Source of the DNA: JB111 sp052093225
GTDB lineage: Bacteria > Actinomycetota > Actinomycetes > Actinomycetales > Actinomycetaceae
NCBI GenBank assembly: GCA_052093225.1
Contig: JBQDDG010000002.1
Coordinates: 42,145-106,144, forward strand
Reading direction: 5' to 3'
DNA: 64,000 nt
Within the stretch, counting starts at the first letter, position 1. Each line of letters opens with the position of its first letter. Below are positions 53,394-61,740 of the stretch, in pieces. The notes below the pieces were generated by a model. The model saw only the letters and a list, made by a program, of their open reading frames with translations, ran no database searches and was not told the DNA's origin. Position numbers and translations under genes: made by a program.

Positions 53394-54172
53394 CGTCTGC
53401 CTCCCTGGATGACGCGGGACACTGCCCGCACGGCGGCCCTGGGTCCGCGCTCGGCTGCGAACGCGATGATCTTGTACCGCCACGAGGGTACGACGCGGTG
53501 GTCGCCCCGTTCGGCGGCGTCGAGCGACTCGACCACCACCTGGTCCGTGTCGAGCCACATGAAGTCGGGGATCTTGCCCGTGGACATGCCGGCGCGCTCG
53601 TGGAACTCGGTGCGCACCCAGCCGGGCATCACGCAGGTGACGGTCACCCCGGTGCCGTCGAGCTCGACGCCGAGCGACTCCGCCCAGGTGTTCGTCCACG
53701 CCTTGATCGCCGCGTAGTGGCCGGTGGGGATCATCCCGGAGATGGAGCCGATGGGGATGATGACGCCGTGGCCGCGGGCGGTCATCGCCCGGGCGGCCGC
53801 CGCACCGGTGTCGAGCACGGCACGGACCATGAGGTCGATCGCCGAGTGGTGGGCCGACATGTCCGCGTCGTAGAGCGAGGCGTACAGGCCGTGGCCGGCG
53901 TTGTCGACGTAGACCTCGACGGGCCGCTCGGTGTCCTCGAGGCGGGCCACGACGGCGTCGGTCCCCGCGCGCGTGGCCAGGTCGGCGCGCAGGATCTCCA
54001 CGTCGACACCGAGCGCCTCCAGCTCGGCCGCCGTGGCCTCGAGCCGCTCGACGTTGCGGGCGACGAGCACGACGTCGAGCCCGCGCAGCGCGAGCTGGCG
54101 GGCGAAGCCGAGGCCGATGCCCGAGGTGCCGCCGGTGACGAGCGCCCGGCCGTGCAGGCGTGGCATCGTCAT
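53390..54172 (-). CDS. Short-chain dehydrogenase, candidate acyl/alkyl-DHAP reductase
   Basis: A 260-aa classical SDR: ALVTGGTSGIGLGFARQL (TGxxxGIG), VDNAGHG (NNAG position), IIPIGSISGMIPTGHYAAIKAW with the catalytic Ser and YxxxK (Tyr about 152), and VTVTCVMPGWVRTEF. The C-terminus KIIAFAAERGPRAAVRAVSRV resembles SDRs acting on lipid substrates. By context it may reduce alkyl-DHAP to alkyl-glycerol-3-phosphate, but ordinary ketoreductase activity cannot be excluded. Its ATG overlaps the upstream stop and its stop overlaps the downstream start. Confidence 0.88.
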   Translation of the reverse strand: MTMPRLHGRALVTGGTSGIGLGFARQLALRGLDVVLVARNVERLEATAAELEALGVDVEILRADLATRAGTDAVVARLEDTERPVEVYVDNAGHGLYASLYDADMSAHHSAIDLMVRAVLDTGAAAARAMTARGHGVIIPIGSISGMIPTGHYAAIKAWTNTWAESLGVELDGTGVTVTCVMPGWVRTEFHERAGMSTGKIPDFMWLDTDQVVVESLDAAERGDHRVVPSWRYKIIAFAAERGPRAAVRAVSRVIQGGRR

Positions 54173-56439
54173 GACCGCGCTCCTCGCACCGCGCGCCACA
54201 GCGGCGCGAGCCGGGACTCGGCGGTGCCCGTCCAGCTGACGACCGGCCAGCGCCTCGCGCGGGCGAACGCGTAGAGGGCGGAGTCCGGGTTGACGGCGGT
54301 GGGGTGGCCGACGACCTCGAGCCACGGCCGGTCCGCGTAGGCGTCGCCGTACGCGAAGGAGCCGTCGAGGTCCCAGCCGTTCTCCCGCGCCGTCCGCACC
54401 AGCCACGCGGCGCGCGCCTCGCCCACCAGCGGCGAGACGGCGAGGTGCCCGGTCCACCGGCCGTCGTCGTCGACCTCCATGCGTCCGGAGACGATGTGGT
54501 CGAACAGGTCGCGCAGCGGCTCGACGAACACGTCGATCTCGCCGGTGACGAGGACGGTGCGGTGACCGGCCGCCCGGTGCTCCGCGATGCGGGCGAGGGC
54601 CTCGGAGTGGAGGTTGGCGCGCAGCGAGGGCGCGAGCTTCTCGTCGATGAGGTCCCGCATCCGCGAGTCCGGGACGCCCGCGTAGCGGCGCATGACCGTA
54701 CGGATGAACTCGCCGCGGTCACGCCGGTCGGCGGTGAGGTACCCGGGCGCCTGGCCGACGACCTCGAGGACCGAGCGCGGCCACGACCCGGGCTTCTTCG
54801 CGGTGAGCTCGGCCCACAGGAGATGTTCGACCGGGGTCGAGCGGGCGATGGTGCGCTGGAGGTCGAACACGGCGACGACGTCCTCGCGGCGGGCGAGGGC
54901 CGAGCCGGCGACGGGCCGCACGCCGGTGGAGGCCGAGCGTCGCTCGCGCATGAGCCCGGGGACGCCCGGGATGTGCACCTCCTGGAGGTACACCTGCCAG
55001 TCGATCTCCGTGACGTCGAACCCGTGCTCGACCTTGCGGTCCTCGGGCAGCGACGCGTGCAGCGCGCGCGTGCGCCGGTCGTCGAAGACGACCTCGGTCT
55101 GCGTGTAGGGCTGGTAGAGCTCGGTGAACTTGCGCAGGGTGCGCAGGTCGCGGCCGGCCTTGTACAGGGTGGAGGACCACTTCCGCGAGCGGTCCGAACC
55201 GGGCAGCACAGATACGGCGCGGTCGGCGAGCTCGACCAGCCGCTCCCGCCTGCCGAGCCCGCGCTCGACGGCCGGCCCGTGGGGGAAGGACCACGCCGGG
55301 ACGGTCACGGTGGAGCCCTCGGCGTCGGAGAGGGGGTTCTCCTGGAAGTACTCCCGCACGAGCGTGTAGAGGCGCCCGAAGGGCAGCGGGTTCGTCAGGC
55401 CGGAACCCACCTGGTAGTAGGCGGGGGCGCCGCGCTCGGGCGGGGCCGCCGCGGCCGCGAGGACGGCGTTGACGACGAAGTCCACCGGGATGACGTCGAG
55501 GACCGTGTCCGCGAGCGCCGGGAACTCCGGCAGGAGGCCGCGGCCGTAGGCGGCGATGAGGGGGTCGGCGACCTTGAAGCCGTCGATCCACCCGGGGTAG
55601 GGGTGCCGGAACGCGGACTCGATGATCGTGGGGCGCACGACGGAGAGGCGGTGCTCCTCCCCCCACGTGGTCTCGGCGACGCGCTCGCCGAGCGCCTTGG
55701 TGAACGTGTAGACGTCGGGCCAGCCGAGCGTGCGCGCGCGGTTGCGGCCGGCGGCGACGAGCTCGTCGCGCACGGACTGCTCGCGCGCCTCCTCGGCGGC
55801 CGACGAGACGGCCTGCGCGCCCGCGCGGCCGTGCTCCTTCGTCGCGCGCTGGAGGAGCTCGGCGAGCCGGTCGGCGTCGCGGGAGGCGTGGTCGGCACGC
55901 GTGCGCGCCACGGCGGAGGCCTCGAGCTCCGCGCGCCAGTCCACCTCGTGCTCCAGCGAGCTCTCCTCGGAGACGCCCTTGCGCATCCCGGCCACGTAGG
56001 AGGTCGAGACGTGCACGACGTGCGGGTCCGCACCGGAGGCGAGGATCGCCTCGTACAGGGAGACCGGGCCGCCCACGTTCGAGGCGAAGGCCTCGTCGAT
56101 CGGGAGGTCGAAGGAGACGGTCGACGCCGAGTGGACGACGACGTCGAGGTCGTCCGGCAGCGACGGGACCGCCGCAAGGTCACCCTCGATGACGGTCACA
56201 CGCTCGTCGAGCGCCTGGTCCACGCCGTCCGCGCCGACCGAGTCGCGCCAGGCGGTGAAGACCGGCTTGCGCGTGATCCGGCGGATGCGGTCGGCACCGG
56301 AGATCTCGCCGCGCGGCCGCACCAGCAGCGTGACGCGCGTGGTGGGGTACGCGGAGAGCAGCTTCTCGAGGACGGCCTGACCGACGAAGCCGGTCGCGCC
56401 GGTGATGAGGACGTGCGCCCCGGACAACGGTTGAGTCAC
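54169..56439 (-). CDS. Fatty acyl-CoA reductase fused to a degenerate HAD-IB domain
   Basis: A 756-aa fusion, first gene of the ether-lipid-like operon. Residues 1-370 are an extended SDR of the fatty acyl-CoA reductase (male-sterility) type: HVLITGATGFVGQAVLEKLL, VVHSASTVSFDLP, VHVSTSYVAGMRKG and the active site WPDVYTFTKALGE (YxxxK, Tyr about 245). A FAR_C-like region follows (SSTLYKAGRDLRTL, ELYQPYTQTEVVFDD). Residues about 520-756 are a SerB-like HAD-IB fold, but motif I reads FDLQRT (second Asp replaced by Gln), and motif III GEAR has Arg for Lys; motif IV YGDAYADRPWL is intact. The reductase should yield fatty aldehyde or alcohol, and the HAD part is likely non-catalytic. The GTG start lacks a ribosome binding site. 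Confidence 0.82.
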   Translation of the reverse strand: MTQPLSGAHVLITGATGFVGQAVLEKLLSAYPTTRVTLLVRPRGEISGADRIRRITRKPVFTAWRDSVGADGVDQALDERVTVIEGDLAAVPSLPDDLDVVVHSASTVSFDLPIDEAFASNVGGPVSLYEAILASGADPHVVHVSTSYVAGMRKGVSEESSLEHEVDWRAELEASAVARTRADHASRDADRLAELLQRATKEHGRAGAQAVSSAAEEAREQSVRDELVAAGRNRARTLGWPDVYTFTKALGERVAETTWGEEHRLSVVRPTIIESAFRHPYPGWIDGFKVADPLIAAYGRGLLPEFPALADTVLDVIPVDFVVNAVLAAAAAPPERGAPAYYQVGSGLTNPLPFGRLYTLVREYFQENPLSDAEGSTVTVPAWSFPHGPAVERGLGRRERLVELADRAVSVLPGSDRSRKWSSTLYKAGRDLRTLRKFTELYQPYTQTEVVFDDRRTRALHASLPEDRKVEHGFDVTEIDWQVYLQEVHIPGVPGLMRERRSASTGVRPVAGSALARREDVVAVFDLQRTIARSTPVEHLLWAELTAKKPGSWPRSVLEVVGQAPGYLTADRRDRGEFIRTVMRRYAGVPDSRMRDLIDEKLAPSLRANLHSEALARIAEHRAAGHRTVLVTGEIDVFVEPLRDLFDHIVSGRMEVDDDGRWTGHLAVSPLVGEARAAWLVRTARENGWDLDGSFAYGDAYADRPWLEVVGHPTAVNPDSALYAFARARRWPVVSWTGTAESRLAPLWRAVRGARS

Positions 56440-56451
56440 CCTGGCACTGTA
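56440..56451 (-). promoter_or_regulatory. Candidate -10 element for a leaderless ether-lipid operon transcript
   Basis: TACAGT lies exactly 6 nt before the GTG start on the minus strand, a spacing expected when transcription begins at the start codon. No Shine-Dalgarno sequence is present. No clear -35 is visible. Confidence 0.35.
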
Positions 56452-56605
56452 CTGGCCGAGGCGCGGCCAGGACGGGTGGGGCCGGTCGTGAAGGTCACGT
56501 CGACGCCCGCCCCACGGGGGCGCCCCCGGCACGGACGGGACTAGCATCGTCCGCGCGGACCCGTCCGGCCCGCGTACCGCCACCGACCGGAAGAGGCTTG
56601 CCCCT

Positions 56606-58219
56606 ATGGGCGTCACCGACGCTCCGCAATGGCTGCCGGCCGCGTTCGCCCGCAGTGCCGCCGCCGTCGGCGCCAGCGCACCCCGCGAGGAGCTCGAGGC
56701 GCACGCGCGCGAGCTGCTCCACAGATGGTCCGACGCCGGGCGGCACCACCACGGTGTGCGGCACCTGACGTCCGTGCTGATGAAGGTGGACGAGCTCGCC
56801 GAGGAGACGCACCACCCGGACCTCGTCCGGCTGGCGGTCTGGTACCACGGCATCGTCTTCTCCGTGGCCGAGCAGCAGGCCTACCGGCGCGCCGCCGGCG
56901 AGGACGAGGTGGCCTCCGCCGAGGTCGCCCGCACCGAGCTGGCGCGCCTCGGTCTCGACCCGGACGTGGCGGACCGGGTCGCAGAGCTCGTGCTCCACCT
57001 GCGGGGGCACGACGTCGACAAGGCCGACATCGACCAGCTCGCGCTCGCGGACGCGCACCTGGCGATCCTCGCGAAGCGGCCGCAGGAGTACCGGGCCTAC
57101 CGGGAGACGGTGCGCCGCGAGTACGACCACCTCCCGACCCGGCACTACGTGCAGGCGCGCATCGCCATCGCCGAGCGGCTCCTGGGGCGTCGCGCCATCT
57201 TCTCCAGCCCGATGGCCTCCGCGTGGGAGCGGCCGGCGCGGGAGAACCTCACCTCCGAGCTGGCGCTCCTGCGCGCCGAGCTCGCCGAGCTCGGCGACTG
57301 CGGCCCCGAGGGGGACCTCCAGGCCGCCGAGGCGAGCCTCGTGGGTGGAGCCGACGGGGCGCCGAGAGCCTCCGTGGGGACGGATGCGGCCCCGGGCGCG
57401 ACCGGCAGCCCGGCTGTGACCGGCACCTCGGGTCCGGACGTCGCTGCGGGGTCGGGGGACGGCGGACGGCCGGCCGGTACGGGTGCGGGCGTCGCTCCTG
57501 GGCCGGGTGACGGCACGAGACCGGCCGGTACGGGTACGGCGCAGTACCGCCACGGGGGCTTCCTGCCGGCGGCGGTGCAGCCGGCTGCTGCCGATGCCCC
57601 GCCTCCCGCGGTGGTGCGGACCCCGATCGCCGAACGGGGCGACACCTCGGAGGGGTCCACGGGCCATGTGCCGGGCATCAGCACGTCCACGCTCGAGATG
57701 GGACCCGACGAGATCCTCGCCCGCCCCAGGCCGGCCCGTCCCGGGCACGCGCCGGACGGCGCGGACAGGCCCTCCGCTCCTCCGGCGCGGGACCACGGCG
57801 CACCCGACGGCGACGCGCCCGACGGCGCCCGGCCCGCCACGCCCGCAGGCCCCACCGGCGCCCGGCCCGCCACGCCCGCAGGCCCCACCGCGCAGGGCGA
57901 CCCGACCGCGCAGGGCAGCCCGACCACGCAAGGCAGCCCGACCACGCAAGGCAGCCCTGCCGCACAGGGCGGACCCGGCACACAGGGCGGCCCCGCCGCG
58001 CCCACCGGTGCCGCCGAGCAGGGCGGACCGAGCACGCAGGACGTACCTTCCGCACAGGGCGGACCGGGCACGCAGGGCGGCCCGCCGAAACCGCACCGCC
58101 GCGACCCCCGTCGACGCTCCCTGCGCCGCGGCGCCCCGACCGAGCCCGTTTCCCCGCTCACGGAACGCTCCGGCATGGAGCGCGGCCCCGACGACCAGCC
58201 GCGGCGCCGTCGGCGCTGA
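56606..58219 (+). CDS. HD-superfamily-related protein lacking the HD pair, with repetitive tail
   Basis: A 537-aa protein. Residues 20-235 match the COG4339-like HD family: RHHHGVRHLTSVLMKVDELA, LAVWYHGIVFS where the HD should be, LALADAHLAILA, and YVQARIAIAERLLGR with ENLTSELALL. The HD doublet is replaced by His-Gly, and the later metal ligands are altered, so phosphohydrolase activity is doubtful. Residues 240-537 are low complexity, with QGxP(T/A) repeats and a basic end (HRRDPRRRSLRR). The intact paralogue is at 58806. It is divergent from the ether-lipid operon. Confidence 0.75.
   Translation: MGVTDAPQWLPAAFARSAAAVGASAPREELEAHARELLHRWSDAGRHHHGVRHLTSVLMKVDELAEETHHPDLVRLAVWYHGIVFSVAEQQAYRRAAGEDEVASAEVARTELARLGLDPDVADRVAELVLHLRGHDVDKADIDQLALADAHLAILAKRPQEYRAYRETVRREYDHLPTRHYVQARIAIAERLLGRRAIFSSPMASAWERPARENLTSELALLRAELAELGDCGPEGDLQAAEASLVGGADGAPRASVGTDAAPGATGSPAVTGTSGPDVAAGSGDGGRPAGTGAGVAPGPGDGTRPAGTGTAQYRHGGFLPAAVQPAAADAPPPAVVRTPIAERGDTSEGSTGHVPGISTSTLEMGPDEILARPRPARPGHAPDGADRPSAPPARDHGAPDGDAPDGARPATPAGPTGARPATPAGPTAQGDPTAQGSPTTQGSPTTQGSPAAQGGPGTQGGPAAPTGAAEQGGPSTQDVPSAQGGPGTQGGPPKPHRRDPRRRSLRRGAPTEPVSPLTERSGMERGPDDQPRRRRR
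57824..57889. repeat. 2 x 33-bp exact tandem repeat
   Basis: Two identical 33-bp units are followed by looser repeats of GCGCAGGGC(A/G)(G/A)CCCG up to about 58085. All lie in the low-complexity tail of the HD-like gene and keep the frame. Confidence 0.9.
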
Positions 58220-58346
58220 CGTCTCCACAGGTCGGCCCACGGCACGCCGTCCACAGCCGGACACCACCAGCAGCGGGCCGGGCCGCCGTACCCCCTAGCG
58301 TCGCTCGCGTGGTCCCGCAGCGGGCGGGACCGGGACAGGGGTGGAC

Positions 58347-58637
58347 ATGGCACGTTTCCAGGTGGACAGCGGCGAGGTCGCGACGGCGGCGGCTCAGGTG
58401 CGGGTGACGGCGGACTCGGTCCGCAGCGAGGTCGGCGCAATGATGGCGCACCTCGTGGCGCTCCAGAGCACCTGGACCGGCGGCGCGTCCGCCGCGTTCG
58501 GCTCCTGCTCCGAGCAGTGGCGCACGCTCCAGTCACAGGTGGAGGCGAACCTCGACCAGATCTCGCTCGCCCTCGACTCCGCGGCTCGCGGGTACGACGA
58601 GGCGGAGTCCGCGGCCCACGGCATGTTCGCGGTGTGA
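58347..58637 (+). CDS. WXG100 (ESAT-6-like) protein
   Basis: A 96-aa helical hairpin protein with the WxG turn in LQSTWTGGASAAF and no signal peptide. The C-terminal helix has YDEAESAAHGMF, close to the YxxxE secretion signal. Such proteins are secreted as dimers by type VII (ESX) systems. No EccC, toxin or partner gene is in the window. The ATG at 58347 follows AGGGGTGG; a GTG two codons earlier is possible. Confidence 0.88.
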   Translation: MARFQVDSGEVATAAAQVRVTADSVRSEVGAMMAHLVALQSTWTGGASAAFGSCSEQWRTLQSQVEANLDQISLALDSAARGYDEAESAAHGMFAV

Positions 58638-58740
58638 CCGGGCCGCTCGGTCGGCGGCACAGGGCGACGAGGGCACGGGGCGGACGCGGGCACCGGTCGG
58701 TCGACCCGTGTCGTCGTCGGCGCGCCCGCACGGCGCCACC

Positions 58741-58790
58741 GACTCCCGCCGACTCCCGCCGACGCCTGCCGACGCCTGCCGACGCCTGCC
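58741..58790. repeat. 5 x 10-bp tandem repeat
   Basis: GACTCCCGCC twice, then GACGCCTGCC three times, in the intergenic region just before the DUF4031-HD gene. It could influence promoter spacing of that gene. Confidence 0.85.
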
Positions 58791-58805
58791 CCCTAGCATC
58801 ACGGC

Positions 58806-59777
58806 ATGGCGATCCTCGTCGACGACCCGCTGTGGCCGGCCCACGGCACCGTGTGGTCGCACCTCGTGTCCGACCACTCGCTCGAGGAGCTCCACGCCTT
58901 CGCCGCGGCACACGAGCTGCCGGCGCGATCGTTCGACCTCGACCACTACGACGTGCCGGCCGCGGCCCTCCCCCGGCTCGAGGCCGGCGGGGCGCAGAGG
59001 GTCGACCGCCGCGAGCTGCTCGCGCGCCTCACGGTTGCGGGCCTTCGCGTACCCCAGGCGCGGCGGGCCGACGAGCGCGAGACCCGTCGAGCGCTCGGGC
59101 TGCGCGGACGCTGGGCGGACCTCGGTGCGCGCCTCGTGCACGGGACGGACCCGGCACCGGGATGGCGCTCGGCATGGGCGAGCGTCGGCGACGACCTCCT
59201 CGCGCGTTGGCAGGAACCCCACCGCAGCTACCACGACCTCCGGCACCTCGAGGGCATCCTCCTCGACCTCGACACCCTGGCGGAGGACGGGGCGCAGGTG
59301 ACGGACGCCGTCGAGTTGGCCGCGTGGTGGCACGACGCCGTCCACGACGGCCGCACGCCCGAGGACGAGCGCGCGTCCGCGGAGCTCGCCACCACCGCGC
59401 TCTCGGCACCCGAGGTCGCCGCCCACCTGCCAGCGGGGATCCCGGACGAGGTTGCCCGCCTGGTCCTCACGACGGCCGACCACCGCGCCACCGACCCGGC
59501 GGCGGCAGCGCTGTGCGACGCGGACCTCGCGATCCTCGCCGCTCCGTCCGTGCGCTACGCCGCGTACGCGAAGGACGTGCGGGCGGAGTACCCGGCGGTC
59601 ACCGAGGCCGACTTCGCCGTCGGCCGGGCCCGGGTGCTGCGGTCGATCGCCGGTGCGGGACAGATCTTCGCTACGCCGCAGGGCCGCGCCCGCTGGGAGG
59701 GCCGCGCCCGGGAGAACATCGCCGCCGAGATCGCAGGGCTCGAGGACCGGGGGACGTCGCCCGTCGAGCAGGGATAG
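58806..59777 (+). CDS. DUF4031-HD domain fusion protein
   Basis: A 323-aa fusion. Residues 1-90 are DUF4031 (AILVDDPLWPAHGTVWSHLV, ELHAFAAAHELPARSFDLDH, YDVP). Residues 115-315 are a COG4339-like HD phosphohydrolase with RSYHDLRHLEGIL (first His), LAAWWHDAVHDG (intact HD), TTADHRATD and DADLAILAAPSVRY. The metal ligands look complete, so it is likely an active metal-dependent phosphohydrolase on nucleotides or similar. The DUF4031 role is unknown. It is related to the HD-less protein at 56606, suggesting duplication with the orphan WXG100 gene in between. Confidence 0.85.
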   Translation: MAILVDDPLWPAHGTVWSHLVSDHSLEELHAFAAAHELPARSFDLDHYDVPAAALPRLEAGGAQRVDRRELLARLTVAGLRVPQARRADERETRRALGLRGRWADLGARLVHGTDPAPGWRSAWASVGDDLLARWQEPHRSYHDLRHLEGILLDLDTLAEDGAQVTDAVELAAWWHDAVHDGRTPEDERASAELATTALSAPEVAAHLPAGIPDEVARLVLTTADHRATDPAAAALCDADLAILAAPSVRYAAYAKDVRAEYPAVTEADFAVGRARVLRSIAGAGQIFATPQGRARWEGRARENIAAEIAGLEDRGTSPVEQG

Positions 59778-59876
59778 TCGCCGCTCGAGCAGGGGCGTCA
59801 GCTCATGGAGCGGCAGAGGGGTGGCTGCTCGTCGGGATCGCACCGCCCCGCACCTGGCCGGTGGGGGCGGCGGTGC

Positions 59877-61136
59877 TCATGCGCCCTCGGCGGTGCCTCT
59901 CGCCCGACCAATCGGCCGGTCGGAGCCGGCCCGCAGGCCCACGAGGAAGAACACCAGCGCCATGGCCACGGCGAGCAGGCACGGGGCGAGCCAGCCGCCG
60001 GTCCGGCCGAACAACCACCCGAACGCCATCGGGCACAGCGCGGCGATCGCGTACCCCGCGGACTGCACCATCGACGAGACGTCCCGGCCGTGGGACACGT
60101 CGACCGGCCGGCCCGCGATGAGCGTCATCGCCGTGCCGATCCCCATGCCCTGGCCGATACCGGCGATGCTCGCCCACAACGGCCATGCACCCGGCGCGAG
60201 GACGAGGCCGAGGTAGGTGACCGCCCACAGCGCGCCGGACACGGGCGCCGTCCTCCGGTACCCGCCGAGCCGTCGGGAGATCAGCGGGGTGATGAGCGAG
60301 CCGACGATCCCGACGGCGAAGAAGAGGGTGAGCGCGTAGCCCCCCTCCGTCCGGTCGGTCGCGGCGCGGGCGGTGACCACCGAGGGCAGCCATGCGGCGG
60401 TCGCGTAGAAGAGGCCGGACTGGAGGGCGAAGTAGGCGGCGAGCCACCAGGCGTCTCCGTCGGTCCACGGCGTGCGCCACCGGGCACCGGGAACCCGCGC
60501 GGGTGCGGGTGGCCGTGTCGCGGCGTCCTCCCCCTCCGCCGGATGCCGCCTGGCGGGTGCTCGATCGTGTCGTACCCGAGGCAGCCAGATGACGAGCGCC
60601 ACCAGGGCCGGCACCGCCACGAGCGCGAGCGTGGCCCGCCAGCCCAGCCACCGTTCGGCGTCGACGGCGACCAACGACGACAGGGCGGCACCAGCAGTGA
60701 GGGCCGCCGTCGAGAGCGGCATGAGCAGGCCGATCCGGTGGGGCGGGGCGTCCCTCCGGACGACCACGGGCTGGAGGACGTTGGCGATCGTGATCGCCGC
60801 GCCCACCACCACGGTGCCGGCGAACAGGACGCCTGCCCCGGACCAGGGCCGCAGCGCGGACCCGAGGACGAGCAGGACGATGCCTGCGACCATCAGGCGG
60901 TCGACCCCTAGGCGCCGCTCGACCGCGGGCACGAGCAGCCCGAGGACGGCGAAGCACGCCAGCGGGACCGAGGTGAGCGCCCCGGTGAGCGCGGGACCGA
61001 TCCCGACCTCGGCGGCGATGGTGTCCTGGATCGGCGGGATGATCGTGATCGCGGGGCGCTGGTTCAGGCCGAGGGCGAGGACCGCGAGGACGAGCAGCCC
61101 GAACCCTCCCGCGGCGGAGGCACGCCTCCGGGGCAT
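59877..61136 (-). CDS. MFS transporter, CynX/NimT family
   Basis: A 419-aa, 12-helix permease. The first helix has LALGLNQRPAITIIPPIQDTI, the CynX/NimT signature (usually NLRPA). Helix 2 and loop have ALTGALTSVPLACFAVLGLLVP, and a central loop is Pro/Arg-rich. Members export or import cyanate, nitroimidazoles or other small anions; the substrate is unknown. A perfect AAGGAGGT precedes the ATG. It lies 68 nt after the universal stress gene, on the same strand. Confidence 0.88.
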   Translation of the reverse strand: MPRRRASAAGGFGLLVLAVLALGLNQRPAITIIPPIQDTIAAEVGIGPALTGALTSVPLACFAVLGLLVPAVERRLGVDRLMVAGIVLLVLGSALRPWSGAGVLFAGTVVVGAAITIANVLQPVVVRRDAPPHRIGLLMPLSTAALTAGAALSSLVAVDAERWLGWRATLALVAVPALVALVIWLPRVRHDRAPARRHPAEGEDAATRPPAPARVPGARWRTPWTDGDAWWLAAYFALQSGLFYATAAWLPSVVTARAATDRTEGGYALTLFFAVGIVGSLITPLISRRLGGYRRTAPVSGALWAVTYLGLVLAPGAWPLWASIAGIGQGMGIGTAMTLIAGRPVDVSHGRDVSSMVQSAGYAIAALCPMAFGWLFGRTGGWLAPCLLAVAMALVFFLVGLRAGSDRPIGRARGTAEGA

Positions 61137-61204
61137 CGACGACCTCCTTGATCGGCACGGACCGTGCGGTGGCGGGGTGGTGTCCCCGTGATCTCGCGGA
61201 CGGG

Positions 61205-61612
61205 TCAGTCGGTGGGCACGCCCTTGACGGCAAGGACAGGGACCTCGGAGCGCATGAGGATCTGCTGGGCGTTCGACCCGAGCAGCAGCTTGCCGACCTG
61301 GCTGCGGCGGCGCAGGCCGATGACGATCATGCTCGCACCCTCGGTGGCGGCCACCTCGACCAGGTCGTCCGCCGGGTCCTTGCCCCGCACGAGGGTGCGC
61401 ACCTCGTGGTCGACCCCCTCGCCCTCGAGCTGCCCGCGCACCCGCGCGAGGTCGTCCTCGAACCTCACCGACTCCTCGGGGTCCCACGACCGTCCGCCGT
61501 GCTGGGAGTTGACGACGACGAGCCGCGTGCGCCGCAGGGTCGCCTCGGCGGCGGCGCGGCGCAGCGCCGCGCGTCCCTCGGGGGTCGGGACGTAGCCCAC
61601 GACGATCGTCAT
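61205..61612 (-). CDS. Universal stress protein, single domain
   Basis: A 135-aa UspA domain: TIVVGYVPTPEGRAALRRAA at the start, and an ATP-binding-like segment VIGLRRRSQVGKLLLGSNAQQIL with G-x2-G replaced in part (GLRRRSQVG then GS). It ends with SEVPVLAVKG. Function is stress adaptation in the cytoplasm. AGAGGA precedes the ATG. It may be co-transcribed with the CynX-type transporter. Confidence 0.92.
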   Translation of the reverse strand: MTIVVGYVPTPEGRAALRRAAAEATLRRTRLVVVNSQHGGRSWDPEESVRFEDDLARVRGQLEGEGVDHEVRTLVRGKDPADDLVEVAATEGASMIVIGLRRRSQVGKLLLGSNAQQILMRSEVPVLAVKGVPTD

Positions 61613-61740
61613 CCACAGGTCCTCTCGTCCGCGACCGCGCCCGACCGCACCGCCGATCCGTCCGTCATCCTACGGAGGTGCCGGCGCCGCCCGCCCGTCC
61701 CCCGGTCGCCGCGGACGGGTCCTTGCTCGCCGCCGCCCGC

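Noticed and set aside
57824..58085. CRISPR-like array
   Set aside because: Units are adjacent, in frame and inside a coding sequence with no spacers; the 10-bp repeats at 58741 also have no spacers.
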